Source: Acanthaster planci
Lineage: Eukaryota; Echinodermata; Asteroidea; Valvatida; Acanthasteridae
Direction: 5' to 3'
Assembly: GCF_001949145.1 (NCBI RefSeq)
Contig: NW_019091418.1
Span: forward strand, 3,588,881 to 3,609,111
DNA length: 20,231 bases
The first letter of the stretch is position 1. Every line of letters starts with the position of its first letter. Under the pieces are notes generated by a model, which had not been told where the DNA came from, searched no databases, and worked only from the letters and a program-made list of their open reading frames with translations. Positions 10,768-20,159 of the stretch are shown here, one piece after another. A program made the translations under genes and the position numbers.

Positions 10768-11479
10768 TCAATTCATGTTGAATACTTTATAAAGTGCAGT
10801 CAGTGACAAAGGTGTGTCATGCACACATGCTGGGAGTAAGCCTCGCTCACTCGTCACAATTTTCTTCCTTTTTCCCTGTCTTCATTTGCTTTATTTTCTC
10901 AATCAGATCGCATGTTTACTTTCTATCGGCCTACGCTCTACAAGCATAATATCCCTGGACTCTGGGATTTTTTTTCTGAAGGGAGATATTATTTCCATTC
11001 GAAAAAAAATCCTGAGTCCTTTATTTCAAATAAAGTCTGAGATCAATTTGTTGTAGACTGGTCTGGTTCTTGTTTCCAATGTACCTGAGTGGTGCAAGAA
11101 AGTACAGAGAAAACCTATGGGTACATGTACATGTATTTGTAACATGTCTAAACTCTTGAACATAATAAGGCCTTGAGAATGAACATCTCCGTCCGGACAG
11201 GTTTGAAAACCCATGAGGCTTTTTTATGTTGGTGTAGCGGTACATACCGAACATCGATAGCGAGAACATGTATGTGTCCATGCAAAGGTAACCAACCTTG
11301 AAGAAAGACTAGCTCTCAGTCCATCTTGCATCTCGTCTTTTGTATGAGGGCACACTACATGTATGATATGATTTACTTTGCAGCCATTTTTTAACTATTC
11401 CTGACAGGAAAAACAACAATTCTTCTGAAATAATAACTTTTGGGAAAATAATGAAATTTTTTTGGCAGCTGTTTCAGCA

Positions 11480-11942
11480 CCCCGTTCCTATTATAAGGGA
11501 ACAAATTCTACTTTTTCGAAACAACTTATCTACATGTAAACACGTTGTTGGTAATGTCCTCTTTCTTATCAGAAAGAAAAGAGAACAGAGCTTTTGGTTT
11601 GAGAGGAAAATTTTGGGTAAAACGGCAGCATACATGTACATGACCGCCCCAAAGAGCTGTGAACAACAAATGAGTGAATGTAGTCTGGTTCTCTGACCTG
11701 GGCAGAGATTTGTTTTGATGAATCCAAAATGCCTGAGTCAGGAAACCAAACAGAAAACAAAATGGCGTGATTCAACTGAATAGTTGTCTTTTGCCAAACT
11801 CGGGTAAGAAATTTGAAGTTTTCTTGCTTAAATGTTGTCGAAATTTACCTGAACTTGGCCAATCAGGACTGAGTAATGGTTCCTTAAGGTCAAAATGTTA
11901 GTTTGAGAAAGTGGACTTTGTTTCCTTTTTATAGGAACAGGG
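11480..11942 (+). mobile_element. Terminal-inverted-repeat element, copy 1 (463 bp)
   Basis: It begins CCCCGTTCCTATTATAAGG and ends TATAGGAACAGGG, imperfect inverted termini with consensus near CCCTGTTCCTATWATAAGG. The whole sequence aligns with 18194-18641 in reverse orientation, including shared blocks such as CAGAAAGAAAAGAGAAC, AAAATGCCTGAGTCAGG and CCTTAAGGTCAAAATGTTAG. No transposase frame, so non-autonomous. Flanking target duplication not identified, so the family is unassigned. Confidence 0.75.
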
Positions 11943-12710
11943 ATGAGAGAGGGCACTCTCTGAGAGAGGGAGGTTGTAAATGTTATCGCTCCGAATGCAA
12001 TCTGGAGTAATCAGGGGAATCCAATCCACACCAAAGTTCCAAAGAACCCACAATCTTTCCAATTTAAATAATCACCAATAGCTTCAGTTAACAAATTTAA
12101 GAGATACAGGTAATGCCCACACTCCAGCCTTATTGTGTATGTTAACCTTTCTCTATAGAAAATGACAAAGGTTGTTATCCCTCGTGTTTTCAAGATGGAT
12201 GCTTTGTAAATCTACATTTTCAACAAGGACTTGAATTTTCTCTTCACCTTTCAATAAGGAATTAACTTGATGTATTTTGGCTGCATTTATAAGTCTAGGT
12301 TTTGCCCACTCTTTTTTATAAAGTGTTGGATTATAGCTTAATTCACACATCTTCTAGTTGTCCCAAGATCATAGCGTTCCAGAGGTGACAAATCTGTCAG
12401 AATGGCTTCTCCCCGAGCACATATATAATCTTGTTTGAAGAGTTGGCCCGTAAATTTTCTTGTATTGCTAATATTTGCAGCGCTATAAACAATTTTAGGA
12501 GAGAATGTGCGCTTTATAGAAATTCTTATATGTTATTTTTTAACTCCAAAATCGGCATTGTAATTTGAATCCAAAGTTGCTTATTCTCCAAGTGAAATAG
12601 CAATCTGTAGTGTTGGGGCATTTCGGAATGATTCATATATAAGAACATGTATTAGTATCAGTGAAGCTCATTTTGAGTGGTTCGTAAAGTGGTTCTAAAT
12701 GTGCTAACCA

Positions 12711-13038
12711 TACTTTCACGAGGTTGATATACATGTAGCATTCCTCAATTTCATACAGTCCTGTGGTAGTTTTAGTCCAGAAGGTTTCGCTGCAATGACA
12801 CACGTATAATAATGAATCCAAGGCGCAAGATGAAGAGAATATATATCCAGCACTGAGTGTCGACTGCACAAATACTCTCATGAAGTTGATATAGCATTCC
12901 TCAATTTCACAGAGTCCTGTGGTGGTTAGACAGATAGGTTTGGCTGCAATGGCACACGTGTAACAATGACTCCGAGGCGCAAAAGGAAAAGAAGCAAGTA
13001 CTGTATGTATCCAGCACTGACGGTATTGACTGCACCAA
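12711..13038. repeat. Diverged tandem duplication (about 162 + 166 bp)
   Basis: Unit 1 (12711-12872) and unit 2 (12873-13038) share order and wording: TTGATAT, GCATTCCTCAATTTCA, AGTCCTGTGGT, TGCAATG-CACACGT, AAGGCGCAA or GAGGCGCAA, TATCCAGCACTGA and GACTGCAC. A third unit seems to start near 13039 (TACTGTCGATG) and fades at once. Unit 1 has an extra ACATGT (12731-12736) that unit 2 lacks. No coding potential is seen. Confidence 0.8.
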
Positions 13039-13520
13039 TACTGTCGATGTTTGACTTAGTCCAAACCCGTGCTTGTTAGTGAATGGAGCAAATGTGTGCT
13101 CTCAAGTGTAGGGTAACAGCAAGAGCATCATAGACCCGAGACTCCATGTTCATATAACAATGGAAAATAGTTTAAGTTAGAAAATAGACTCGGAACTGTA
13201 GATTTGTGCAAGAATGGGCTCGGAAATCAGTTCCAAAGGTCTGTATCACTACCATCATTATTCAACAACTTCACTACCGGTATCTGCAGATAGTCACTCA
13301 ACACTCACTCTACGTACCAAGCTGAACCTTAGAGTGATGACCCTTAACGGCTGTAGTGTGTTATCCAAACAAATCTGAACCTGCAGCAGTCAGGGAGTAC
13401 ATACATGTAAAGCCTGATGAGGTCTGTGGAACGGAATCTTGGCTTTAATAATGATATTAAACTGGCTGCAACCCACTACAAGGCCATATCAAATCTAGTG
13501 GAGTCTTCCACGATAATTAC

Positions 13521-13830
13521 ATGTACATTGTATATATATATAGGAATGACCTAGTGCCTTGGGAGGAGATGCCTTCATTCTTGTCCATCTCCATTGAACA
13601 ACCTGAACTTGTCACCGAGTGCGAATTAGAACGGGTCCAGATTAAATTCCCAAACACAAAAGATCTGCTGATTGGGTGTTTTTTCATGCCGTACTGGAAT
13701 CTCAATGACTTGAGTGAGCTCAGTAACTCCTAAAACAACTGATAAAGGATGGTCTCTTAGAGAAACACATAAACCTTGCAGGAGATTTTAACTGCCCCAA
13801 CATCGATTGGGAAAATTTCTCTGTAAACCC
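13521..13830 (+). pseudogene. LINE AP-endonuclease remnant
   Basis: The first frame reads ...YRNDLVPWEE... then ELERVQIKFPNTKDLLIGCF, the middle strands of an APE-type endonuclease. After a frame change between 13733 and 13763, KHINLAGDFNCPNIDWENF follows. GDFN carries the Asp and Asn of the catalytic centre, and N-IDW is typical of LINE endonucleases. The N-terminal third and the C-terminal SDH motif are missing or unreadable. The stretch 13860-14150 should hold the end of the domain but reads as noise, with stops. Confidence 0.8.
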
Positions 13831-14156
13831 CAGAAGTACCGGTGCACTTTTTAAACTTTACAAATTGACCAAGCATTTCTCGATAAGTGAGGGCGCTTTT
13901 CCTTTGATGTAAATCAAGGAAGACATGGTTCAGTTTGCATGCTTTCATGTTCAAATTGTGAACTCCAAATTTGCTATCTGAAAACATTTATGTGAAAAGG
14001 TTGCTTGCTTGCCTATTGCCATATACTTACACAACAATAAATTGCCAAAGGAAATGAAATTTACGATATCAGTGTAAAAAAAATCTAGAAATTTTCTGTG
14101 CACAAATCAGTGCCTTGGATGACATCATAGTTTTGCTCATGAATATGTAAATATAC

Positions 14157-14640
14157 ATGTACATTAGCATGAAAACTACAACAGCTCCAAAATATGGGTT
14201 AAAATTACAGAACAAAAATTTAAAATCAGGAAAATGGAAACCCAGAGGTGCAATTTCAAGGGTTTTAGTAAAATTTAGTAAAATATTTCTGTTTCATAGT
14301 CTCTTCAAGTATGCAAGAGAATGGCTCCGACATGTACGCCAGATGTGGGATAAGTTCAAATCAGCTCTTCTACAGGCGGTCAACAAACACATCCCCAATA
14401 AGATGAGGAAAAGAAAGAGTTGCCTACCTTGGTTCGACAAAACCATCAAGTGGATGATCAAAAGAAAAAGGAGGCTTTACAACCGTGCCGAGAAACATAA
14501 TAAATAAACATACATGTATCATCATTTCCAGAAAGAATGTAAGAAACAAATCAGAAGGGCAGAATGGAATTACAAGTATATAAAGTTATCCAAGAAGGCC
14601 TCAATAACAATACCAAGCCATTTTGGAGGTATATTAAAAC
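14157..14640 (+). pseudogene. LINE linker between endonuclease and reverse transcriptase
   Basis: An open frame of 116 codons (14157-14507) contains WDKFKSALLQAVNKHIPNKM, then LPWFDKTIKWMIKRKRRLYN, the basic linker that precedes RT in CR1/jockey elements. After the stop TAA the homology goes on in other frames (HFQKECKKQIRRAEWNYKYI, then IQEGLNNNTKPFWRYIKTR), so at least two frame changes have occurred. No independent gene is implied. The first 70 or so bases are probably not element coding sequence. Confidence 0.75.
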
Positions 14641-14768
14641 GAGGTGACAGGACAATGTAGGTTTTGCAGCCTAATTGACGATAGTACTGTACATCCAAAG
14701 CTACATTTTAGTCAACTACATTCAAATCAGTTTTCTTTCACGATGCCCATGATGAGGATCTCCCCAAA

Positions 14769-15017
14769 TTGTATAAATTCTTTGATCAACAAATTGACTG
14801 CATTGTCATTCACCCAGCCGGGGTGGCAAAACTTCTTGGAAAACTAAATATCAGTAAGGCCTGGGAACCTGACAATATTCCTAACATTGTCTTGAAAACT
14901 GTGCAGGCATCATCGCTCCGGTCCTATCTGTCATTTACCAGAAATTACTCGACTCAGGTGACTTACATGTACATGTACCATCAAACTGGCTCAATGCCAA
15001 CATATCATGTGTGTTTT
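14769..15017 (+). pseudogene. LINE reverse transcriptase, N-terminal part
   Basis: Reads HPAGVAKLLGKLNISKA, then PDNIPNIVLKT, the fingers region of the RT (usual form GPDNIPN-VLK). A frame change follows, and then APVLSVIYQKLLDSGDL and PSNWLNANISCVF in the next frame, so family wording continues to about 15017. Four codons (His-Val-His-Val, from ACATGTACATGT) are extra between SGDL and PSNWLN, compared with the family pattern as I recall it. Confidence 0.8.
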
Positions 15018-15425
15018 AAACCCTTGGCGCCGGGAGGCACCTAGACACGCCGTAAAAATTGAGATGCTCAGCCCGCTTTTCAGCTATTATTCTTGACCCA
15101 TGCTCAAGCAAACACGGTGAAAGAAGGCAGACCCTGGCTCTTGTATAGTAATTGGTCTTTGTATGTAGCCCAGTAATGAAAGGACCGAATTTGCATCATA
15201 ATCACCAGCTTCACAATAGTCCCCACTTTGAAAAGAGGCAACAGGAAGGTGGAAGTGTGAGTAGAGCCGCATGCCACCGCACAATCAGCCTTTTCACCAT
15301 GTAATTCAAAGCGTACAGAGCACGCAGGGCCACAAACCGAGAATTTGCGGTTTGGCAGGTGGCCTTTGTGGCCAAGTTAAGCTGGAATTCTTGGAGTCAG
15401 CTTTCGGGAAGTAATTCCCGTCATC
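15018..15425. other. Unrelated sequence interrupting the LINE
   Basis: RT wording stops after NANISCVF and resumes with FKGNKHLAENYRSISLTSV near 15427. In a normal element these two blocks are contiguous. The roughly 400 bp between them show no LINE wording, no recognised domain and no clear inverted termini or target duplication. A nested insertion is the most likely explanation, but a complex rearrangement is possible. Confidence 0.6.
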
Positions 15426-16397
15426 AAGGGGTTCAAGGGCAATAAACATCTTGCTGAAAACTACAGATCCATCTCGTTAACCTCTGTAATAAGCAAACAG
15501 CTTGAGCATATCATTTATGGGCAAATCATGACACATCTTGAAAAGCACAACATACATGTACATGTGCTAACACACCTTAACCACAGATTCTGAAGTGGCT
15601 TCTCCTGTGAAACCCAGCTCATTGTCACAGATGATGACCTCTTGAAATCATTTGATATCAAAAAGCAAGATGGCATAGCCGTCCTGAATTTTTCGAAAGC
15701 ATTTAACAACATACCACATAGAAAACCTCTCCACAAACTCCATAGTTATGGCATCAGGGTCACACTGCACCAGTGGCTAACCTGCCTCCTCACAGAGTGC
15801 AAACTGCAAGTCGTACTGGAGGGTGTAGCATCACAGCAAGTACCTGTTGACTCTGGGGTCCCTCAAGGAACAGTGTTGGGGCCCTCGCTCTTTCTGTGTC
15901 ACATAAACGACCTCCAAGGCAGTGCCACATCCCAAGTTTGTCTCATTGCAGATGGCAGCCTCTTGTACCACCAAATTAACTCAAGCAATGACCACATCAT
16001 CCTGCAGCAAGACTTAGAAAACCTAGGCTCACCAAAGAGGAATGTGATTCAACTCAAAAAAATGCAGCATACTGAGTATCCGAAAGAAACACATTTTTAT
16101 AGCCTCAACAACACTATTACACAACAAGTGTCTAATGTCCGCTACCTGGGCATTCACATCTTAGATGATCTTAAATGGAATTTACATGCATCCAACATCA
16201 CTAAGAGGGCCAACGCCACGCTAGGATTCCTAAGGTGGAATCTAAAAAACTACCCTCAAATTTGCAAATGGTCAGCCTACAAGGCCTTGGTGTTGTCAAC
16301 CCTGAAATATGGGGCAGTTATCTGGGACCCACACTGCAGTAAATATCAACTGCCTCAAGTGCACTCAGCACCGGGCTACCCGCTTCATCACCAATGA
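15426..16397 (+). pseudogene. LINE reverse transcriptase core, catalytically dead
   Basis: The frame at 15426-15600 gives NKHLAENYRSISLTSVISKQ and LEHIIYGQIMTHLEKHNI before a stop. The 251-codon open frame at 15642-16397 carries RT motif A as LNFSKAFN (residues 15-22; the catalytic Asp is replaced by Asn 16), intact motif B SGVPQGTVLGPS (71-82), motif C as IADG instead of FADD (102-105), and the thumb blocks YLGIHILDDLKWN (168-180) and NATLGFLRWNLKNYP (191-205). It lies in one frame but with catalytic residues lost, as expected for a fossil. The last residues (from about 240) are frameshifted. Confidence 0.9.
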
Positions 16398-16805
16398 CTA
16401 CCGATCACGGCAAACAGGATTGGTCACTGAGATGCTACAAACCCTGAAGTTATCAACCCTCTAAGAGAGAAGTAAACAACTACATGTACATGTGCTAATA
16501 CTTCTATACAAGGTGGTTGTGGGGCTGGTGCCAGCAATACCCTCTGATTCCTAATTGCAACAAAAAATCAGGCAGAAGAATTAGACCAAGCAAGTCAGAC
16601 AATTCACTCTCACTAAATGCATTACATGTAGTTACAATGTAGTTCCATTGCTGCAAACTCCAAGTGCTTTGAAGTATACCGATGCAACACATATCAACTT
16701 AAAAACCTTAAAGTTCTTCAAAAGATCAATTACTGACTGGAACCACCTCAACGACATCTTTGTTCAAGTGGACTCGGCTGAGAATTTTAAAAACAGCCTC
16801 AGTCA
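16350..16805 (+). pseudogene. LINE C-terminal region
   Basis: After a frameshift near 16355 the family sequence continues: KCTQHRATRFITNDYRSRQT, then EMLQTLKLSTL with a stop, then LILLYKVVVGLVPAIPSD near 16490-16550. FFKRSITDWNHLNDI follows near 16720-16755, and ENFKNSL ends the coding region. The last block is the usual C-terminus (W-NHL), and the element's recognisable 3' boundary is about 16805. An extra ACATGTACATGT lies at 16482-16496 between REKQL-like and LILLYK-like wording. Confidence 0.8.
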
Positions 16806-16809
16806 CAGG

Positions 16810-17128
16810 CCCCACTCTACGTAGCAACATCCAACACCCACCCTCTCTCTCTAAAGCCAGAATTGGTGTCTGCAGCGTACGTGTATTGTCACAGTTACAG
16901 GGTGCTATTGCTAATGGTAATTTGGGGGGTTCATTACCCAGGCATTCAACTCTTCAATTTGAAAAGAAGAGGAAAATATTCTTGCATACAAAACTGCATG
17001 CGCGCAGTGCGAATCCAATTCGGTGTGGGGTCTGGGCCCGCCTTGGGGCTCCGGAAAATTTTGAATTTGACACGCTCTGTGGTGCATTCTATGAGTTTTT
17101 GGCCCCAGTTGAAGTGAAATTTCAGTGA
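16810..17128 (+). other. Open segment downstream of the LINE, unassigned
   Basis: A frame that begins in the LINE (16760) stays open to 17128. Its second half (FEKKRKIFLHTKLHARSANP, then LGAPENFEFDTL and AFYEFLAPVEVKF) is not LINE coding wording I recognise. It could be a neighbouring dispersed repeat or LINE 3' UTR. I would not call a gene. Confidence 0.3.
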
Positions 17129-17259
17129 AAGAGCTTTTTATGGCATACATGTACATGTACTTTAGATTAAAAATACACAAAATGCTTCTTATTTGTGATT
17201 CTTTTTGAACTTTTTATTATGAGAGGTACATGTACATGTACATTCTGTGAAATAAACCT

Positions 17260-17800
17260 GTGACATAAAATTGATATTCCCACCTGTCTAATGGATCTTT
17301 TCACCCTTTCCATGTGATTGAATCTGGCTCTCTTGGAGACCTTCGCTGCAACCTCTAGTGCTCTTTTTTTGGATGTTGGGGTCTTGGAATGTTGAAGTGG
17401 GTGCTGTGCCGTGGCTCTTTGATCTGCAAGATGTCTATGGGATTCTGCTCTTGCTTTCCTCATATTGGCAACAAGAGATTTGTTCACTGATTCATGAAGA
17501 AAGCCACTCTTCAAAAACTGTGCAAGAAATGGTTTGTGGCTACCTAAAATGGAGTATTTGATTGTTTGCACTGCACTGATGTTTCCAATTGCAGCCTTGA
17601 AGACTTCGCTTGCATGACATTGCTCATCACACTGAAGGACCTTTCCACCTGTGGGCCACTAAAGATACTCAGTGCAGCCATGACTCCCACTTCCAAGCAC
17701 ATGACTCCCACTTCCAAGCATTTTTTATGCCTTTTATCAATGGTTTGGATATCCTGTCTATCACGTTCGATGATATCCTTCCTTTTGGAAGTCATTTTGA
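17260..17800 (-). pseudogene. hAT-family transposase C-terminal fragment
   Basis: The minus strand reads ALSIFSGPQVERSFSVMSNV, then MQAKSSRLQLET, and after a one-base frame change near 17570 continues SAVQTIKYSILGSHKPFLAQ. Next come FLKSGFLHESVNKSL and a basic tail rich in Arg/Lys. VERSFS followed by a S-R-L block is the conserved dimerisation region at the C-terminus of hAT transposases. A 21-bp exact tandem duplication (17679-17720) repeats CLEVGVM in frame just before it. The catalytic RNase-H part is absent upstream. It is a dead remnant, independent of the LINE and oriented with POMT2. Confidence 0.75.
17679..17720. repeat. Exact 21-bp tandem duplication
   Basis: Two identical 21-bp units (17679-17699, 17700-17720) starting CATGACTCCCACTTCC. 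It lies within the transposase remnant and keeps its frame, so it is recent relative to the frameshift or was tolerated. Confidence 0.85.
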
Positions 17801-18193
17801 GTTTTGACGTGTTGGTGATCAACAATCACGATGCACATTGACAACAGCGTTTTTTCAATGTTTACGGCCGGCTGTGGAAGCGGTATAATATCCATGTAAT
17901 GGCTTGTCGTCCACAGAAGGCGCTTGCACGTACATTGCTGAGTCTGTGTCCTGCACTTTTTAGTGCATTTTATGCATGCACAAAACAAGGGGCCAGACAA
18001 GGTTTTTGTACTCATTAATGTGTATCGAAAAGTGGAACACTGTGCACCCTACGCTGGCGCGGCCAGTGCCACAGTGCAAACAGAAAAAAGCCCAAAACGC
18101 GGATATTATTTTTGCGCGGACGTAATATTAAAAAACGCAGAAATCCGCGGATCTGCGGAAAAGTTGCATGCGGATGCCTGATTACCATTAACA

Positions 18194-18641
18194 CCCTGTT
18201 CCTATAATAAGAAAAAAAAAGTCCACTTCCTCAAACTAACATTTTGACCTTAAGGAACTAGTCTTACTCAATCAAGACAGGCCTAGTTTACAGGCCTATA
18301 TTTAAGCAAAAAAAGTCAAATTTCTTACCCGAGTTTGGTAAAAGACAACCACTCAGTCAAATCGCGCCATTTTGTGCTTTGTCTGGTTACCTGACTCAGG
18401 CATTTTGGATTCTTCAAAACAAATCTCCATCCAGGTCAAGGAACCAAACTATGTTCGCTTATTTGTCGTTCACAGCTCTTCAGGGCGGTCATGAACCCTG
18501 CTCTTTTACCCTAACATTTCCCTCAAAAACCAAATGCCCTGTTCTCTTTTCTTTCTGATATGAAGAAGGACATCACCAACAACTTGTTTAAAATAAGCTG
18601 TTTCAAGAAAGTAGAACTTGTTCCCTTATAATAGGAACAGT
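18194..18641 (-). mobile_element. Terminal-inverted-repeat element, copy 2 (about 448 bp)
   Basis: Inverted partner of 11480-11942. It begins CCCTGTTCCTATAATAAG and ends CCTTATAATAGGAACAG. Copy 2 lacks the two TACATG-type blocks present in copy 1 (near 11531 and 11632). Both copies are in intron 1 and could pair in the transcript. Non-autonomous, no open frame, no clear target duplication. Confidence 0.75.
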
Positions 18642-18815
18642 GAGCTAAAGGTAATGAACCCCCCCTTTCAGGACCCCCAGTTTTTAGTTACTTTTTCAAA
18701 AAAGGATCGGCTCTGAAAAAAATTTTCACGCCGCGAGCTAGTAGCATGGACGAGTTGCCTGGTAAACGTCCAAGTTGTCCTACCACCAGGGTCCATGCCC
18801 ACCACTGTCCACCGG

Positions 18816-19514
18816 TCGACATCTACATTGCATTGTGACTAACTTCCAGGGTATGAAATTTTTTTTCCATTTTTTTCTCACATTTTTACCTGATGAAGAC
18901 AGCTCAAAATGTTGTTCACAAATGCCTTGTATCCTGAGTTCCATAAATGCTGTGTTGAAATTACTAAATATGCCCACGAACAACATATTTTGCAGGAAAT
19001 TCTGCGAAACTCCACGCTTTCTGTCGCGATTTGTTAACGATCTACATGTACATGTACTGTACATATACGTTCGTCTAGCACAGGTACTCGCATGTGTGCG
19101 AAATGCATAGTAACTGAATGCCCTTACGCATGCATGGAAGAGCCGTGGGCGTGGTAAAGTTCCAAAGATACGGCTAGGTCTATTGTCCGTGCGTCTCCAC
19201 GTATTTGTAATGGAGTGAAGACCTAGACCTACATGTAGCTCTAGATGACATGCATAACTGACAGAACGTGGGCCGAGCTTGGAGGCCATTTCGCAAATGC
19301 ATACTGCTGCACGAACGTAGGTCGTTAATAAATCATGACGGAAAGTGTGGAGTTTTGCGAAATTTCCTGCATTAATGGAATTCAGGATTACGCACTTGTG
19401 AACGTCATTTTGAGCTGTCTTCGTCAGGAAAAATGTGAGGAAAAACTGTTGAAAAAAATTTCGCATAGTAGGACGACCCTGGACATTAGTCGCAATGCAA
19501 TGTAGACATCGTCC
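18816..19514. mobile_element. Long fold-back element (about 700 bp)
   Basis: The outer ends CGACATCTACATTGCATTG (left) and the reverse complement of 19495-19514 (CGATGTCTACATTGCATTG) match. The arms continue through GACTAA, TCCAGGGT, a poly-T stretch, GACAGCTCAAAAT-like and AATTCTGCGAAACTCCAC-like blocks, and TTAACGA-CTAC to about 19100 / 19290. About 170 bp of unpaired sequence lie between. Arm divergence is roughly a quarter by eye. The 261-codon minus frame (18780-19565) and 111-codon plus frame (18775-19110) are mirror readings of the same arms, with no known domain. Confidence 0.75.
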
Positions 19515-19685
19515 AACCTGGGCTAGGCCTACATGTACTTTAGCCTTAATAGTCAGATAGTACAATTAGTATAGCAGGCTTAACTGAACTGTATCCTGTG
19601 CAAGTCAGCTGTTCCGAGTGGAGTTAGCTAGTAAACGGTCGAACTATCCAACATCCCCAAGGCAAGTTGTACTAGAAGTACATAC

Positions 19686-19810
19686 CAAACATGTTCAGGT
19701 TCCCCCAGTTTGTAGAATCTTGTAGCCACAGATGCAAGTATCACAGCAAGAAATGAGAGTCGCTTAACATCGGTCATGCCGGTAAACGCACCCATGTCCA
19801 TCTTGGCCAT
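19686..19810 (-). CDS. POMT2: POMT2 coding exon 1 (N-terminus, first membrane segment)
   Basis: First coding exon of protein O-mannosyl-transferase 2, an ER membrane enzyme of the GT39 (PMT) family that works with POMT1 to transfer mannose from dolichol-phosphate-mannose to Ser/Thr of proteins such as alpha-dystroglycan. It encodes 41 residues plus two bases of a codon. The hydrophobic stretch LSFLAVILASVATRFY (about residues 18-33) is the first membrane helix, followed by the family signature ATRFYKLGEPEHV (vertebrate POMT2, recalled from memory, has ATRFHRLDEPPHI). The exon ends GTTTG before donor GTATGT, and the split codon TG|T gives the Cys that precedes WDET in exon 2. I chose the ATG at 19808-19810 because no in-frame ATG lies between it and the upstream stop. 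Two more in-frame ATGs follow within six codons, so the exact start is uncertain. The N-terminus before the helix is much shorter than in mammals. Confidence 0.88.
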
Positions 19811-20015
19811 AACCCATAGACCGACAGCGCCTATGTAAATCAACGTCTGGATACCGTAATGAAGACGGCGCCCGACTAAACTTGAAACTAGAGAAAATAA
19901 TATCGGACGGCCGGAGATCGAGAGTCCCTGAGCGGCTATAGGGACGAGTCCGTTGGGACCGAAGTATACCGTCCCCCAGCCCGAGAGAGTTGGTCTTCGT
20001 CGAGATGATTTCTAA

Positions 20016-20025
20016 TCTGATTGGT
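20016..20025 (-). promoter_or_regulatory. CCAAT box (NF-Y type)
   Basis: On the minus strand this reads GACCAATCAG, a full match to the NF-Y consensus (RRCCAATSR). It lies about 210 bp upstream of the POMT2 start codon and points with the gene. Promoter use is inferred from position and motif quality. Confidence 0.5.
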
Positions 20026-20036
20026 CGAAACTTATT

Positions 20037-20044
20037 GACGTAAC
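20037..20044. promoter_or_regulatory. CRE/ATF-like site
   Basis: TGACGTAA, one base from the palindromic CRE TGACGTCA and a common ATF/CREB-type variant. It is 12 bp further upstream than the CCAAT box, and the pairing of NF-Y and CRE is frequent in TATA-less promoters. Motif-only evidence. Confidence 0.35.
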
Positions 20045-20145
20045 CCAGACAGACCTGACTTGAAATAAACTTCGCCTGGACACCTGACTTATATACAACA
20101 ATTAATAAGCGGCTGGTTTATTCATCAACACACTCAACCAATACA

Positions 20146-20159
20146 CCAGTAGAGGGCGC
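20146..20159 (+). promoter_or_regulatory. Candidate CTCF-binding site
   Basis: CCAGTAGAGGGCGC fits every position of the short CTCF core consensus CCASYAGRKGGCRS and is followed by T-A as in the longer vertebrate matrix. It lies about 335 bp upstream of the POMT2 start codon. CTCF zinc fingers are conserved across bilaterians, so a site is possible. However, AGAGGGCGCT also occurs in some invertebrate and fish repeats, so it may be repeat-derived. Confidence 0.4.

Larger units (their letters stand above)
13515..16805 (+). mobile_element. Decayed CR1/jockey-like non-LTR retrotransposon
   Basis: Pieces of a single LINE polyprotein occur in the expected order on the plus strand: AP endonuclease remnant (about 13530-13830), linker (about 14230-14640), start of reverse transcriptase (about 14740-15015), RT core (15640-16350) and C-terminal part (16350-16805). 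They lie in changing frames with stops, and the copy is interrupted by an unrelated stretch near 15018-15425. The wording (SGVPQGTVLGP, YLGI, NATLGFLR, FITNDYRSR) is that of CR1/L2/jockey-group elements common in marine invertebrates. The 5' end and the 3' tail are not sharply defined, and target duplications were not found. The copy is certainly inactive. Confidence 0.9.

Noticed and set aside
12011-12350. Two overlapping minus-strand frames of about 60 residues that could be one frameshifted protein
   Set aside because: The joined reading has no domain I recognise; possibly an old repeat, but evidence is too thin to list.
18780-19565. 261-codon minus-strand open frame and 111-codon plus-strand frame
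   Set aside because: Mirror readings of the arms of a fold-back element; the long frame starts at a TTG, and neither has a known domain.
19808-19843. Start of POMT2 at the TTG at 19843
   Set aside because: A TTG start is not expected for a nuclear animal gene; the first ATG in frame is at 19810.
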